From GCA-2794515 sp034436155 (GTDB taxonomy: Bacteria > Chloroflexota > Anaerolineae > Aggregatilineales > Phototrophicaceae): a DNA stretch of 64,000 nucleotides. The stretch spans positions 62,001-126,000 of the forward strand of contig DAOTVP010000010.1 of assembly GCA_034436155.1 (NCBI GenBank), written 5' to 3'. Under the pieces are notes generated by a model. The model ran no database searches and was not told the DNA's origin. It saw nothing but the letters and a program-made list of their open reading frames with translations. A program made the translations under genes and the position numbers. How positions within the stretch are numbered: the first letter of the stretch is position 1; each line of letters starts with the position of its first letter. Positions 43,805 through 53,942 of this stretch are shown one piece after another.

Positions 43805-44689
43805 ATGGTTATCAAAACACGCGATAATTTATATAAAGGTGTGAATGCCCATTTACATAGTATGGCGCAAAATCCGAGTAGAAGCCCAACCATATGGCGC
43901 AGTATTCATTCGGCACACATCACCTATCTGACTGATGCCTTAAATGCCCATTTGCCAGATAGTTATGTAGCGCGTGCAGAAACATCACTACAAATTTGGA
44001 TAGACGATGGTGATTCAGATTTGTCCAGACAACAAACGTCTATTCCAGATACAGGTATTTATAAAATGGGGAAATCTACGCAACCAGCTACCATGACGAA
44101 TATACAAAATGACCCTTCTATTCGCCTTTTTCCGATGCGAGAAATTTTTGAAGATACAGGCTTGTCATCCGTCATCATCTATAGACCGCTTTCGCATGAT
44201 TATTTTGGTGAACCCATTACACGATTTGAATTGTTGTCGAGTAGCAATAAAATCGGCAGGGCGAAAAAAATCTATGTACAAAATCGGCGTATTGCGCTAA
44301 TTAGTGGGTCATCTTTAGTTGAATTGGATTATCTCCATCAAACTCCTCCGATTGTCCCCGATTTGCCCATATATCCCCACGAAGAAGATTCGCATCCTTA
44401 TATGATCGTGGTCAGCGATAGTCGGTTGGGTCAGAATAGTTCAGGTGTGGGACGGGCGCATGTATTTGGTGTGGATGAGCCTATTCCGCAACACGTTATC
44501 ATACCGCTTGCAGATGAAGATAATCTTGAATTCGATTTCAATGCGGTTTATCAACAGATGTTTTGGGCGGGGAATTGGACAAAACATGTTGATTATCATG
44601 AATTACCTCTACGATTTGATACCTATAGCCCACAAGACCAAGAGCGCATCAGAGCCGTGATGGAACGGGCGAAAAATCACAGCAAATAG
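43805..44689 (+). CDS. DUF4058-like protein
   Basis: 294 residues, unknown function. The N-terminus (HSMAQNPSRSPTIWRSIHSAHITYL, ALNAHLPDSYVARAETSLQI) follows the DUF4058 pattern of Cyanobacteria and Chloroflexota, where a PYLE..LWPDVH segment leads to L.P.Y.V..E. The C-terminus (IIPLADEDNLEFDFNAVYQQMF) also matches the family's ending. The usual FPGMDPYLE opening is altered to YKGVNAHLHS. Cytoplasmic, no membrane segment. A perfect TATAAT lies at 43761-43766. Confidence 0.6.
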   Translation: MVIKTRDNLYKGVNAHLHSMAQNPSRSPTIWRSIHSAHITYLTDALNAHLPDSYVARAETSLQIWIDDGDSDLSRQQTSIPDTGIYKMGKSTQPATMTNIQNDPSIRLFPMREIFEDTGLSSVIIYRPLSHDYFGEPITRFELLSSSNKIGRAKKIYVQNRRIALISGSSLVELDYLHQTPPIVPDLPIYPHEEDSHPYMIVVSDSRLGQNSSGVGRAHVFGVDEPIPQHVIIPLADEDNLEFDFNAVYQQMFWAGNWTKHVDYHELPLRFDTYSPQDQERIRAVMERAKNHSK

Positions 44690-44763
44690 TTGCGCCGATA
44701 AAAATTTGTGCTATCATAGAACTTATATTCCGTGATTAAAAATCGGATAAATGCTGTTTTTGT

Positions 44764-44791
44764 TTGACACGCGCAATTATTTTCGTACAAT
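44764..44791 (+). promoter_or_regulatory. Strong gyrA promoter
   Basis: A perfect TTGACA (44764-44769), 16-bp spacer, TACAAT (44786-44791). The start codon is 42 bp downstream. The best sigma-70 promoter in the window. Confidence 0.7.
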
Positions 44792-44832
44792 GTGTAACCA
44801 TAACGATTAACGCGCCATTTAGGAAAAATGAT

Positions 44833-47295
44833 ATGACGAGCGACATACAGAAAATCAATATTGAACAAGAAATGCGAGATGCGTATCTCGATTATGCCAT
44901 GAGCGTGATTGTATCGCGTGCGTTGCCCGATGCGCGTGATGGGCTGAAACCTGTGCAACGGCGCATTTTATACGCCATGTACGATATGGGCTTGCGGGCA
45001 GATACGCCGTTCAAAAAGAGCGCCCGTATTGTTGGGGAGGTGTTGGGCAAATATCATCCACACGGCGATAGCGCGGTGTACGAGGCGATGGTACGCATGG
45101 CGCAAGATTTTTCTGTGCGTTATTTATTGGTCGATGGTCAGGGCAATTTTGGCAGTATAGACGGCGATGGCGCGGCGGCAATGCGCTATACCGAAGCCCG
45201 TCTGGGGCAAGTCGGCGAAGAATTGTTGTTGGATATTGGCAAAGATACAGTCAATTTTGTCGAAAATTTTGATGGTAGCCTCGAAGAGCCATCTGTGTTG
45301 CCAGCGAGCATCCCGAATTTGTTGGTGAATGGGGCGACAGGTATCGCCGTGGGGATGTCTACCAGTGTGCCACCGCATAACTTGCATGAAGTATGCGATG
45401 CGCTGATTTATATCCTCAAAAATTGGGATAAATATGAAGATATTACCGTTCATGACCTGATGCGTTTTGTGAAGGGACCCGATTTTCCAACGGGCGGTAT
45501 TGTATATCGGCATAAAGATGGTAGCGAGGATGGTGAAGATACGCTCATCAGCGCCTACGCCACAGGACAGGGTAAAGTCACTGTACGGGCAAAAGTTCAT
45601 ATTGAAGAGATGGGACGGGGCAAGCAACGGATTGTCATCAGCGAATTGCCGTATCAGGTGAATAAAACGGCGTTGATTGAACGGATTGCCTACTTGGTGC
45701 GCGAGGGCAAACTCGAAGGGTTAGCCGATTTACGCGATGAATCTGATCGGAATGGGATGCGTATTTCGGTGGAACTCCAACGCGGGGTCGAGGCGGGTCC
45801 GGTGCTGGTGAATTTGTTCAAAATGACACCGCTCCAAGATACGTTTAGCATCCAAATTTTGGCGCTGGTGGATAATCAACCGCGCCTACTCTCGCTCAAG
45901 CAAGCCCTCAAGGTGTATATCGATCATCGGCTCGAAATTGTGCGCCGTCGGAGTGAATATGACCTTGCACGCGCTAAAGATCGCGCTCATATTTTAGAGG
46001 GGTTGCTCAAGGCGCTCGATAAAATTGACCGCGTAATCAAAATCATTCGTGGTGCAGAGACGGCAGAAGCCGCCCGTGATGAATTGGTGAGCGCCTTAAA
46101 AATCACACCTATTCAGGCACAAGCCATTTTGGATATGCAATTACGCCGTTTGGCATCGTTGGAGCGCCAAAAAATTCAGGATGAATTCACCGAAAAAATG
46201 GCGATGGTCGAGTATCTACAAGGCTTACTCGCCAGTCCGGAGCAAATGCGTGAGGTGGTTGCCGATGAATTAGGCGCGGTGAAATCTGCCTATGGGGATA
46301 ATCGGCGCACATTCATCGCCGATAGCCTCGCCAGCACAGCCAGCATTGCCGATTTGATGATGCCAGAAGAACAAGTTTGGGTGACAATCACCAGTGACGG
46401 CAAAATCGGACGCACAGCCGATAATGTCGCGCCCAAAGTGGGGGCATCCACCAAAGAACCACCACGTTTTATTTTGAACACGGCGACATCGCAAGTGTTG
46501 TATTTATTCACCACGACAGGCAAATGCGCCACATTGCCCGTCCAACAAATTAATCAGGTCGAAGATTTTGCCGATGGTCAACCGTTCACCGATTTGTGCG
46601 CCTTGCCACCCGATTCGCAGATTGCCGATGCGGTATGTTTGCCCAATCAAGTCGAATTTGGCTATCTATTCATGGCGACCGAATTGGGTGATGTGAAGCG
46701 GATACGATTAGCCGATTTGCCCGGTATGACCTCGAATGTGTTTGTGGTGATGAATGTTGGTGATGATGATAAATTGATACGCGCCTTCACAACCGATGGT
46801 CAACAGACGATTTTGCTCTCGACCAACGAGGCACAAGCCATCCGCTTTAACGAAAGTGAGGTGCGCCCGACAGGGCTACCCGCAGGTGGTATGCGTGGCA
46901 TTAAGATGAGCAATCAACGCTCGCGGGTGGTCGGCGCGAATATTGTCAAAGATAATTTATATGTGTTCTGCATCACCGATGACGGCATGGCGAAAATTTC
47001 GCAAGGGGAAGAGTATCCTGTGCAAGGTAGGGCAGGGGGCGGTGTAATCACCATGCGACTGCCCAAGTCGAGTCGTGAATTGGTGGCGACATCGGTTGGC
47101 AAATTAGACGACACGCTCATCGTCCTCACGAATAAGGGCAAAGCCAAACTCATGCGTTACTCGAATGCCCCTCTGGTCAAACGTGGTCGCAACGGCGAAA
47201 AAGATGTCATTTCGATGACGCGCCAAAATGAGGCGGTGAGCGCCATTGTGGAGTATGTCCCGATGTACGAGGTGTTAGAAGCCGATGCGGAGTAG
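44833..47295 (+). CDS. gyrA: DNA gyrase subunit A
   Basis: Type IIA topoisomerase breakage-rejoining subunit, 820 residues from the ATG at 44833 (AGGAAAAATGAT upstream). Catalytic Tyr119 in AAMRYTEARL; quinolone-determining positions are Ser80 and Glu84 in HPHGDSAVYE, the usual sensitive-type pair. DGLKPVQRRIL and the C-terminal six-bladed beta-pinwheel are present. A degenerate GyrA-box, QGRAGGGV, appears near residue 745, favouring gyrase over topoisomerase IV. No gyrB is adjacent. It is convergent with the RelA/SpoT gene, with only 18 bp between the stops. Confidence 0.93.
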   Translation: MTSDIQKINIEQEMRDAYLDYAMSVIVSRALPDARDGLKPVQRRILYAMYDMGLRADTPFKKSARIVGEVLGKYHPHGDSAVYEAMVRMAQDFSVRYLLVDGQGNFGSIDGDGAAAMRYTEARLGQVGEELLLDIGKDTVNFVENFDGSLEEPSVLPASIPNLLVNGATGIAVGMSTSVPPHNLHEVCDALIYILKNWDKYEDITVHDLMRFVKGPDFPTGGIVYRHKDGSEDGEDTLISAYATGQGKVTVRAKVHIEEMGRGKQRIVISELPYQVNKTALIERIAYLVREGKLEGLADLRDESDRNGMRISVELQRGVEAGPVLVNLFKMTPLQDTFSIQILALVDNQPRLLSLKQALKVYIDHRLEIVRRRSEYDLARAKDRAHILEGLLKALDKIDRVIKIIRGAETAEAARDELVSALKITPIQAQAILDMQLRRLASLERQKIQDEFTEKMAMVEYLQGLLASPEQMREVVADELGAVKSAYGDNRRTFIADSLASTASIADLMMPEEQVWVTITSDGKIGRTADNVAPKVGASTKEPPRFILNTATSQVLYLFTTTGKCATLPVQQINQVEDFADGQPFTDLCALPPDSQIADAVCLPNQVEFGYLFMATELGDVKRIRLADLPGMTSNVFVVMNVGDDDKLIRAFTTDGQQTILLSTNEAQAIRFNESEVRPTGLPAGGMRGIKMSNQRSRVVGANIVKDNLYVFCITDDGMAKISQGEEYPVQGRAGGGVITMRLPKSSRELVATSVGKLDDTLIVLTNKGKAKLMRYSNAPLVKRGRNGEKDVISMTRQNEAVSAIVEYVPMYEVLEADAE

Positions 47296-47313
47296 AGGCA
47301 CTACCTTGCCTCT

Positions 47314-49527
47314 CTAAATGGTGTTGCACCGTCTGGCTTCTGAGACGCTCTGAAGCATCCCAATTTTGGATAAAATGCGCCGTAATTGTTCGTTACTGCG
47401 AATATCCAATTGTAGGTGAATGGTTGCAATCTCTTGGCGTTGCTGGACGCTGAGTTTGGAGATGCTCACTTTTTCATCGGCAATCACGGTGGTGATATCT
47501 TTCATCAAACCTGTGCGGTCATAGGCGACAATTTCAATGGGGACAGCGTAACGGCTTTCTTGTTGCACATCGCCCCACGACACATCGATCAGGCGTTCAC
47601 GATCGGTTGTGGTCAAGATATTGGCACAATTGCGCCGATGTACCGCGATTCCGCGCCCGCGTGTGATGTATCCGATAATATCATCGCCAGGGACGGGTTT
47701 ACAACAACTGGCGATATTATAGAGCAATCCACTCACATCCGAGCCATTGAGTCGAATTTCGTTACTGCCTTCAGTGACGGCACGCGAGCGTTTGACCACG
47801 CTATTCATATCGTTGAGGCGTTGTTTTTCGCGCTCATCATCCAATACGCGATGGGCAATTTGCGAGGCGTTAATATCGCCCGCGCCAACGGATGCCATGA
47901 AGTCTTCGACTTTGCTGAACTCGAATAATTGCGCCACATCTTCAAACGACATGCGTTCTGCCACACCCATACGGCGCAATTCGCGCTCAACCACTTCACG
48001 CCCCATGGCGATATGATTGCCTCTGTTTAATTTGCGGAAATATTGGCGGATTTTGGTGCGTGCGCGGTGGGTATTGACATAACCTAAATCGGGATTGAGC
48101 CAATCGAGGCTAGGTCCGCCACGATTGACGGTGATAATTTCGACCTGTTCACCCGTTTTGAGTTGATGATTTAGGTTAACTAGTTGCCCGTTCACCTTTG
48201 CGCCACGACACCGTTCCCCGATTTCGGTGTGGATGTGATAGGCAAAATCTATCGGTGTCGCGCCTGCGGGCAGATCTATGATGTCGCCTTTGGGCGTATA
48301 GACATAAATATGACTGCGAAATACATCTTCTTTCATGCCTGCCATGAATTCATCGGCGTTTTGGGTCTCCGAACCGAATTCCATCATTTTACGCAGATGC
48401 GCGATGAATGATTCAAATTTTTCATCGCGTCCTTTGCTTCCCTCTTTATATCGCCAGTGCGCCGCCACGCCATATTCGGCATGTTCGTGTATTTCCCATG
48501 TGCGGATTTGAATTTCGATGGTCTTGCCACGATTATCCATCACCGCCGTATGCAGGCTTTGATAATAATTTTCTTTGGGATTGGCGATATAATCATCAAA
48601 TTCTTTGTGGAGCGGTCGCCAAAGCTGATGCACCAAACCGAGCGTGATATAACATTCGGGGATGGTGTTGACGATAATCCGCATGGCACGGACATCATAA
48701 ATTTCATCGAAGGGCAAATTTTTGCGTTGCATCTTTTTATAGATGCTATAGATGTGTTTTGGTCGCCATGTGATGACGGCGTTGGTGATGCCATGTTTTT
48801 CGAGTTCGGCACGCAAAGCGCCCGCGTGTTTGCTGATGTAGGCTTCGCGGTCGGCACGGCGTTCATCTAAATTATGGGCGATTTCACGATAGGCATCGGG
48901 GTTGAGATACCGAAAACTGAGGTCTTCGAGTTCCCATTTGATTTGCCATATCCCCAACCGATTGGCGAGCGGGGCAAAAATTTCGAGTGTTTCATTGGCG
49001 ATGCGTTGTTGTTTATCTTCGGGCATATAGCCCAATGTCCGCATATTGTGTAGGCGGTCTGCCAGTTTAATCAATACTACGCGCACATCATCGCCCATCG
49101 TGAGGAACATCTTTCGCATGTATTCCAATTCACGATTGGTATCTCGCGGGCGTTTGCCTTGCGTGTTTTTATCTAAATGAATAGGCAGATTTTTCAGTTT
49201 GGTGACACCATCCACGAGGTTGGCGATTTTGGGGCTAAATTCGGCGATGAGTTCTTCTTTGGTGACAGGCGTATCTTCGAGGATGTCGTGCATGAGGGCG
49301 GCGGCGATGGCTTCGGCATCGAGTTTCATCTCGGCGAGCATGGCGGCAACCGCGACACAATGCGTAAAATACGGTTCGCCTGATTTTCTGATCTGCCCCT
49401 CATGTGCGATTTGCGCTTTCATATACGCCCGTTCAATCAATTCGCGGTCATTGGGCGTGAGATCTGGCAGGGCTTCGAGCAAGCCTTCTAAGTCGTGTGT
49501 GATAGAAGATGTTGTGGTTAGTGACAT
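47314..49527 (-). CDS. rel: RelA/SpoT-family (p)ppGpp synthetase/hydrolase
   Basis: Bifunctional stringent-response enzyme, about 737 residues. The hydrolase HD domain is intact (HCVAVAAMLA, LMHDILEDT, LADRLHNMRTL). The synthetase domain has RPKHIYSIYKKM, DVRAMRIIV and NPKENYYQSLHT. Then TGS (VYTPKGDIIDLPAGATPIDFAY), a zinc-finger-like SGLLYNIASCCKPVPGD with paired Cys, and a C-terminal ACT domain. The hydrolase motifs being intact, both activities are expected. The start ATG at 49527 lies 11 nt after AGGATGAC; a further ATG 12 bp upstream sits directly on the ribosome site. Confidence 0.94.
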   Translation of the reverse strand: MSLTTTSSITHDLEGLLEALPDLTPNDRELIERAYMKAQIAHEGQIRKSGEPYFTHCVAVAAMLAEMKLDAEAIAAALMHDILEDTPVTKEELIAEFSPKIANLVDGVTKLKNLPIHLDKNTQGKRPRDTNRELEYMRKMFLTMGDDVRVVLIKLADRLHNMRTLGYMPEDKQQRIANETLEIFAPLANRLGIWQIKWELEDLSFRYLNPDAYREIAHNLDERRADREAYISKHAGALRAELEKHGITNAVITWRPKHIYSIYKKMQRKNLPFDEIYDVRAMRIIVNTIPECYITLGLVHQLWRPLHKEFDDYIANPKENYYQSLHTAVMDNRGKTIEIQIRTWEIHEHAEYGVAAHWRYKEGSKGRDEKFESFIAHLRKMMEFGSETQNADEFMAGMKEDVFRSHIYVYTPKGDIIDLPAGATPIDFAYHIHTEIGERCRGAKVNGQLVNLNHQLKTGEQVEIITVNRGGPSLDWLNPDLGYVNTHRARTKIRQYFRKLNRGNHIAMGREVVERELRRMGVAERMSFEDVAQLFEFSKVEDFMASVGAGDINASQIAHRVLDDEREKQRLNDMNSVVKRSRAVTEGSNEIRLNGSDVSGLLYNIASCCKPVPGDDIIGYITRGRGIAVHRRNCANILTTTDRERLIDVSWGDVQQESRYAVPIEIVAYDRTGLMKDITTVIADEKVSISKLSVQQRQEIATIHLQLDIRSNEQLRRILSKIGMLQSVSEARRCNTI

Positions 49528-49566
49528 AGAGTAAGTCATCCTGTTATCGCTCTGTTTTAATCATCT

Positions 49567-49597
49567 ATTATATATCGAATTTAACAGAATGTGACAA
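49567..49597 (-). promoter_or_regulatory. Candidate promoter of the rel gene
   Basis: On the minus strand TTGTCA (complement of 49592-49597) precedes TATATAAT (complement of 49567-49574) by 17-19 bp. About 40 bp before the start codon. Confidence 0.5.
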
Positions 49598-49656
49598 TTT
49601 TTTAATCAAAATTTTGTTAGAAGATACAGAAAAAATGAAGATTTGGGGGAAAACAA

Positions 49657-49682
49657 TACGGACGTGATTCATCACGTCCGTA
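49657..49682. repeat. Perfect 12-bp-stem palindrome
   Basis: TACGGACGTGAT-TC-ATCACGTCCGTA. The outer arms match the palindrome at 20409-20434; the inner arms differ. It lies 20 bp beyond the pullulanase stop and probably serves as its terminator or is a REP-like unit. Confidence 0.65.
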
Positions 49683-49702
49683 CAAATCGTTAGTTATATC
49701 AT

Positions 49703-52700
49703 TTAGCGTAACACGACAAACACGGCGGTGGTGCGGGCGGGTACGGTGAATGTGCCAGTTGCGTCATCATACGAAGCGGTTTGGACGATGCTATCGAATG
49801 AGGCTTGTTGGACAGGGTGTAAGGTGAAGCCCATGCCCGCGAAGTTTTCATCGGTGAACGCGATTTCGGCATCATCGGCATTGAACACGACCACAATCCG
49901 CGAGAAGTTTTCGTCTATAGGGGCGAGTTCATCCACCACATCCGAAAGCGACATGACAATCACACCTGCAATTTGGTCTCTGCCCGTGTTGGGGAAGCTG
50001 AGGCGTGCTTGTATATCCTCGGCAGTTTGTAGGCGGAACAGGGGCGAACTGAAACGGATTTGCAAGGCTTCGAGGAAGTGCATGTGCGCCGCCATGATGT
50101 CATCTGGGGTGACTTGCAAATCTGGATTCGCCAACAGGGGTTGGATGATGCCCCAATCGCTACGGCTACTGGGTGGCAACCCAACACCGAAATTATTGGT
50201 TTGCATGGTGAAATCGAGGCGATTGAACCAATCTCCTGAATTATAACTATCGCGGTCTAACGATTTAGACCGGAGCAAATCATCCCCTGCATGGAAGAAC
50301 GGTATGCCCTGACTGAACATGACAATGCTAACCCCCAAATTATTCATGCGGACACGTTGGGCAATATCTGCTGTGAGGGGCGCTTTGTATTGAATGGCAT
50401 CCCACAGGGTTTCATTATCGTGTTTAGAGATATAGACGATATTTTCTTGTGGATCGAGTGTATAGCCCGCAGGTTGCCCGTTATAATCAACCTGTGCGCC
50501 TGTGATGGTGTTGCCACGATAATCTACGAAGGTGTAATCGCGCAGATTGCCCGCCAAGCCGACACGGATTTGGTCTGCGAATGCCAAAATTTGGTTGCGT
50601 TGATGGCGTTCTGAACCCGGTGTGATGCCGTTGGGGTCGGTATATAACCCGTTGATAAAGCCTTGCAGTTGTTTGCCAGAGAAGGGTGACCCACCACGTA
50701 CTGCATCGCGCAGACGGTCATTGAATGTGCCGATCCCCGTCCCCGCGAGGTTGATTTGGGTGGCATTGAGACCACGCGCATTATTCGCCACTTCGCCGAA
50801 ATTCCAACCTTCGCCATAGACATAAATGGCTTTGCCATCGACACCATCTTCCTCAAGGGTGAGCGCATCGAGGGCGGCGCGGACTTTCGCCATGTTGCTG
50901 ACCATGTGATGACCCATCAGGTCAAAACGGAAGGCATCTACCCGATAGGCAGTCGCCCAATACACCACCGAATCCACCATGAATTTTTCCATCATATTGT
51001 GTTCGGTAGCGGTATTCTGACAGCAGGTGCTGGTGGCGACACGTCCATTTTCATCTAAACGGTGATAATACCCCGGTACAATGCGGTCGAATACCGATTT
51101 TTCTGATTGACCAGAGGCGTTGGTGTGGTTATACACCACATCAATCACCACGCGCAAGCCGATATTGTTGAGGGATTGCACCATCTCGCGGTATTCGATG
51201 ATGCGCGTCACACCGTCTGGATTGGTGGAGTAGCTCCCTTCGGGGACATCAAAATGATACGGGTCGTAGCCCCAATTGAAGCCATCGAGGTCGCGGGTTT
51301 GATTCAATAAACTTTGTTGCATTTCAGAATCGGGCGGGAAGGATGCCAATTCTTCAAAACTAGGTGTTTGCCAGTTGGCTTTGTTTTCGTCAATGGTGGC
51401 AATATCAAACGATGGAAGCAGGTGAAGATGCGTCAGACCTGCTTCTGCCAACGCGCTCAGATGTTGCATCCCATACGAATCGGTCACGGTGAAGGCTTTG
51501 TATGTGCCGATAAATTCTTCGGGGATAGTGGGGTCTATACGGCTGAAATCACGGATATGAACTTCGTAGACGACAATATCTTCAGGCGCGGCGAGGGGCG
51601 GTTTGGTCGCATCCAACCAGCCTACAGGCATGAGGTCGGCATCATTCACATTCACGATTTGGGTACGGGGGCTGTTCATCGAAAGGCTACGCGAATAGGG
51701 ATCTGTGACCAAATTGGTGACGACACGGCGCACGCTTGGCGCGAAAACTTGTACTTCGTAGAGGTAATATTGATTTTTCCACGAGGCATCGCCCGTAATG
51801 CTCCACACGCCAGTAGCGGGGTCGTTGGTCATATCCAAGACGGTGCTAGAGGTGTTGGGATTTGAATCTGCGAATAAGTGGAATTTGACATATTTGGCGG
51901 TGGGTGCCCACACCCGGATGGTCGGCACATCACCATCCCATACCACACCGAGTTCACCGTTATAGGTGTATAAATCATCGAGAACGCCCGGAATTTGGAG
52001 CGATGTGGCGTTGATGAGGTTGCCATTTTCATCCATACCCGCCACCACGATTTGCCCCTTGAGGATTTCTGGCACGAGCGCGAGGTCGGCTTCGCTGATG
52101 GTCAATGCCTTAAAGTTTGCCAGATGTGGGAATTTGGCGATTACATCGGCGCTCAAGCCATCTGGATTGACCGTCAGGGCGATAGAGTCTATCCCATCAC
52201 CGACAAGGGTGTTGCCATCGGCTTCGATACCGGCATTCGGGGCATAATATAGGGCGAAATTGGTATTGGTGGTGGATACATTCCACGCGATGGTATTTGC
52301 TGTTACCCAATGGGCTTGTGAACGGTCAATCACGATGCTGACCACACGTCCGATTTCCACAGGTTCTCCTACGCCGATATACAGGTTATTATCAAACGAA
52401 TTGTAGGCAAAATTCACTTGTTGACCATCTTTCTCAACGGTGAAGGAGATATTTGCGCCACCTGCAACACCGTCTGCGCCATAATTAACATCCCATGTGC
52501 CACCGATAGCGACTTTCACTTCGTAATCGCCTGCGGGGATGGCAGTGGTGGCGAAGACATATATGCCGTCTCCATCGGGATCTTGCATCCAAGAGCGCAA
52601 GCAGTCGGGTGCCCAATCACCATCTACACCTTTGGATGTTGGACAACCAAGTTCGCTCTGGAAGCTACCAGGGGCAACGACCAGCGTGTCTGATACACTA

Positions 52701-53788
52701 TCGAACACCCAATGCGTGAAATGATCGTAATAAAAGGTGACTTCGGTCTCTTCTGTGAGAACTAATGGCACATTCGGACCATCTTGATCTGCCGCACCAC
52801 CATAATTTTCTGACCATGAGCCATTGATGGCGACTTTATATTCATATTCGCCCGCGGGGATGGTGAACGTGCCTGCCCAAATATCTTCTTCGGGGATGAA
52901 TGTCAGGGCGGTACATGCGCCATCGGGTTGCCAATCACCACTACAACCCAGCGCACTTTGGATAGTGCCAGGGATGACGACCATATCGGGTTGTTCGATG
53001 GTGGCAGGGCGTGGGGTGGGGTCTATCAGACCTGCGCCCGGTCCCGCAGTGCTTGTTCCGCCGAGCGTACCGGGTTCTGTTGAGCCATCGGTATTGATGA
53101 CCAATAAATTATCGGCTGTGTTAAATACAAATGCCACAGGGGCAAAATCGGTCTCTACAAAGAAGGGGATATTCGCGCCACCTGCTTTGGCATCTGCACC
53201 ATAATTGACATCCCATGTGCCGAATAACGCCACTTTGCCTTCATAATCACCCGAAGGGAGTTTATCGGTGACGAAGACGTACACGCCGTCACCATCGGGG
53301 TCTTGTAGACGGCTGAATAAACAATCGGGTGCCCAATCGCCACTCACGCCCAAATTGGTGGGGCAACCGAGTTCACTTTGGAATGTGCCTGGTGCCACGA
53401 TGAGTGGGTGGGTGAGGCTATTGGAGATGAATTTGGTGGCATCATCATAAATAAATTCGACCATGCTATCTCTACCGACTTCCAGGGTGAAAAATTCACC
53501 ATCGCGTCCGTAGGTCATGTCGGGATTATCGTTAATAATGGCTTTATAAGTATATGTGCCTGTGGGCAGTTCAAATTCACCCCGCCAGAGCATGAAGGTT
53601 TCATCATAAGTCAGTTGTGATGTAGCGCAACCGACAGAGGCTTCTTCGCAACCGAGTGCGGTTTGAATCGAGCCGTATAATCCAACGCTGGTGGGGGCTT
53701 CTTCTTGTGCGATGACGAGGAATGATGTGAAGAGGAGTAAAAATAGGGATGCCAAACTCATTTTGAGGATAGGTTTATATCGCCTCAC
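49703..53788 (-). CDS. pulA: Secreted type I pullulanase (GH13) with tandem X25-like modules
   Basis: 1361 residues, signal peptide ending near VIAQEE. Hydrolyses alpha-1,6 bonds in pullulan and branched starch. From the N-terminus: four X25_BaPul-like modules (about 28-240 and 275-475), including repeated VAPGxFQSELGCPT, DPDGDGxYVF and GTWDVNYGAD units; a CBM48-type region with VWAPTAKYVKFHLF (~630); then GH13 with FNWGYDPYHFDVPEG (~838), VVYNHTN (~884), DAFRFDLMG (nucleophile Asp, ~953), YGEGWNF (acid/base Glu, ~992) and KHDNET (~1120). Catalytic residues are intact. GTG start with AAGGAG 8 nt upstream. The ABC importer on the other strand may take up the products. Confidence 0.9.
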   Translation of the reverse strand: MRRYKPILKMSLASLFLLLFTSFLVIAQEEAPTSVGLYGSIQTALGCEEASVGCATSQLTYDETFMLWRGEFELPTGTYTYKAIINDNPDMTYGRDGEFFTLEVGRDSMVEFIYDDATKFISNSLTHPLIVAPGTFQSELGCPTNLGVSGDWAPDCLFSRLQDPDGDGVYVFVTDKLPSGDYEGKVALFGTWDVNYGADAKAGGANIPFFVETDFAPVAFVFNTADNLLVINTDGSTEPGTLGGTSTAGPGAGLIDPTPRPATIEQPDMVVIPGTIQSALGCSGDWQPDGACTALTFIPEEDIWAGTFTIPAGEYEYKVAINGSWSENYGGAADQDGPNVPLVLTEETEVTFYYDHFTHWVFDSVSDTLVVAPGSFQSELGCPTSKGVDGDWAPDCLRSWMQDPDGDGIYVFATTAIPAGDYEVKVAIGGTWDVNYGADGVAGGANISFTVEKDGQQVNFAYNSFDNNLYIGVGEPVEIGRVVSIVIDRSQAHWVTANTIAWNVSTTNTNFALYYAPNAGIEADGNTLVGDGIDSIALTVNPDGLSADVIAKFPHLANFKALTISEADLALVPEILKGQIVVAGMDENGNLINATSLQIPGVLDDLYTYNGELGVVWDGDVPTIRVWAPTAKYVKFHLFADSNPNTSSTVLDMTNDPATGVWSITGDASWKNQYYLYEVQVFAPSVRRVVTNLVTDPYSRSLSMNSPRTQIVNVNDADLMPVGWLDATKPPLAAPEDIVVYEVHIRDFSRIDPTIPEEFIGTYKAFTVTDSYGMQHLSALAEAGLTHLHLLPSFDIATIDENKANWQTPSFEELASFPPDSEMQQSLLNQTRDLDGFNWGYDPYHFDVPEGSYSTNPDGVTRIIEYREMVQSLNNIGLRVVIDVVYNHTNASGQSEKSVFDRIVPGYYHRLDENGRVATSTCCQNTATEHNMMEKFMVDSVVYWATAYRVDAFRFDLMGHHMVSNMAKVRAALDALTLEEDGVDGKAIYVYGEGWNFGEVANNARGLNATQINLAGTGIGTFNDRLRDAVRGGSPFSGKQLQGFINGLYTDPNGITPGSERHQRNQILAFADQIRVGLAGNLRDYTFVDYRGNTITGAQVDYNGQPAGYTLDPQENIVYISKHDNETLWDAIQYKAPLTADIAQRVRMNNLGVSIVMFSQGIPFFHAGDDLLRSKSLDRDSYNSGDWFNRLDFTMQTNNFGVGLPPSSRSDWGIIQPLLANPDLQVTPDDIMAAHMHFLEALQIRFSSPLFRLQTAEDIQARLSFPNTGRDQIAGVIVMSLSDVVDELAPIDENFSRIVVVFNADDAEIAFTDENFAGMGFTLHPVQQASFDSIVQTASYDDATGTFTVPARTTAVFVVLR

Positions 53789-53896
53789 GAGACAATCTCC
53801 TTAAGTATATGATTTTTAACAAATGCGCGGTTTTCTTAATCATGCGCTCATGTAGTTTAGCGTAGATACAGGGGCGTGTCTAAGCGATGTATCGGT

Positions 53897-53902
53897 TATA
53901 AT
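53897..53902 (+). promoter_or_regulatory. TATAAT element ahead of the PHP gene
   Basis: A perfect TATAAT 40 bp before the ATG, in the divergent region with pullulanase; no good -35 is visible. Confidence 0.4.
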
Positions 53903-53942
53903 GCACAATTGTTAACCGGTTTCATCTAAGATTCGAGGTGTT

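Noticed and set aside
51314..51865. 183-codon plus-strand open frame inside the pullulanase gene
   Set aside because: Antisense to the GH13 domain, no family resemblance, no ribosome site.
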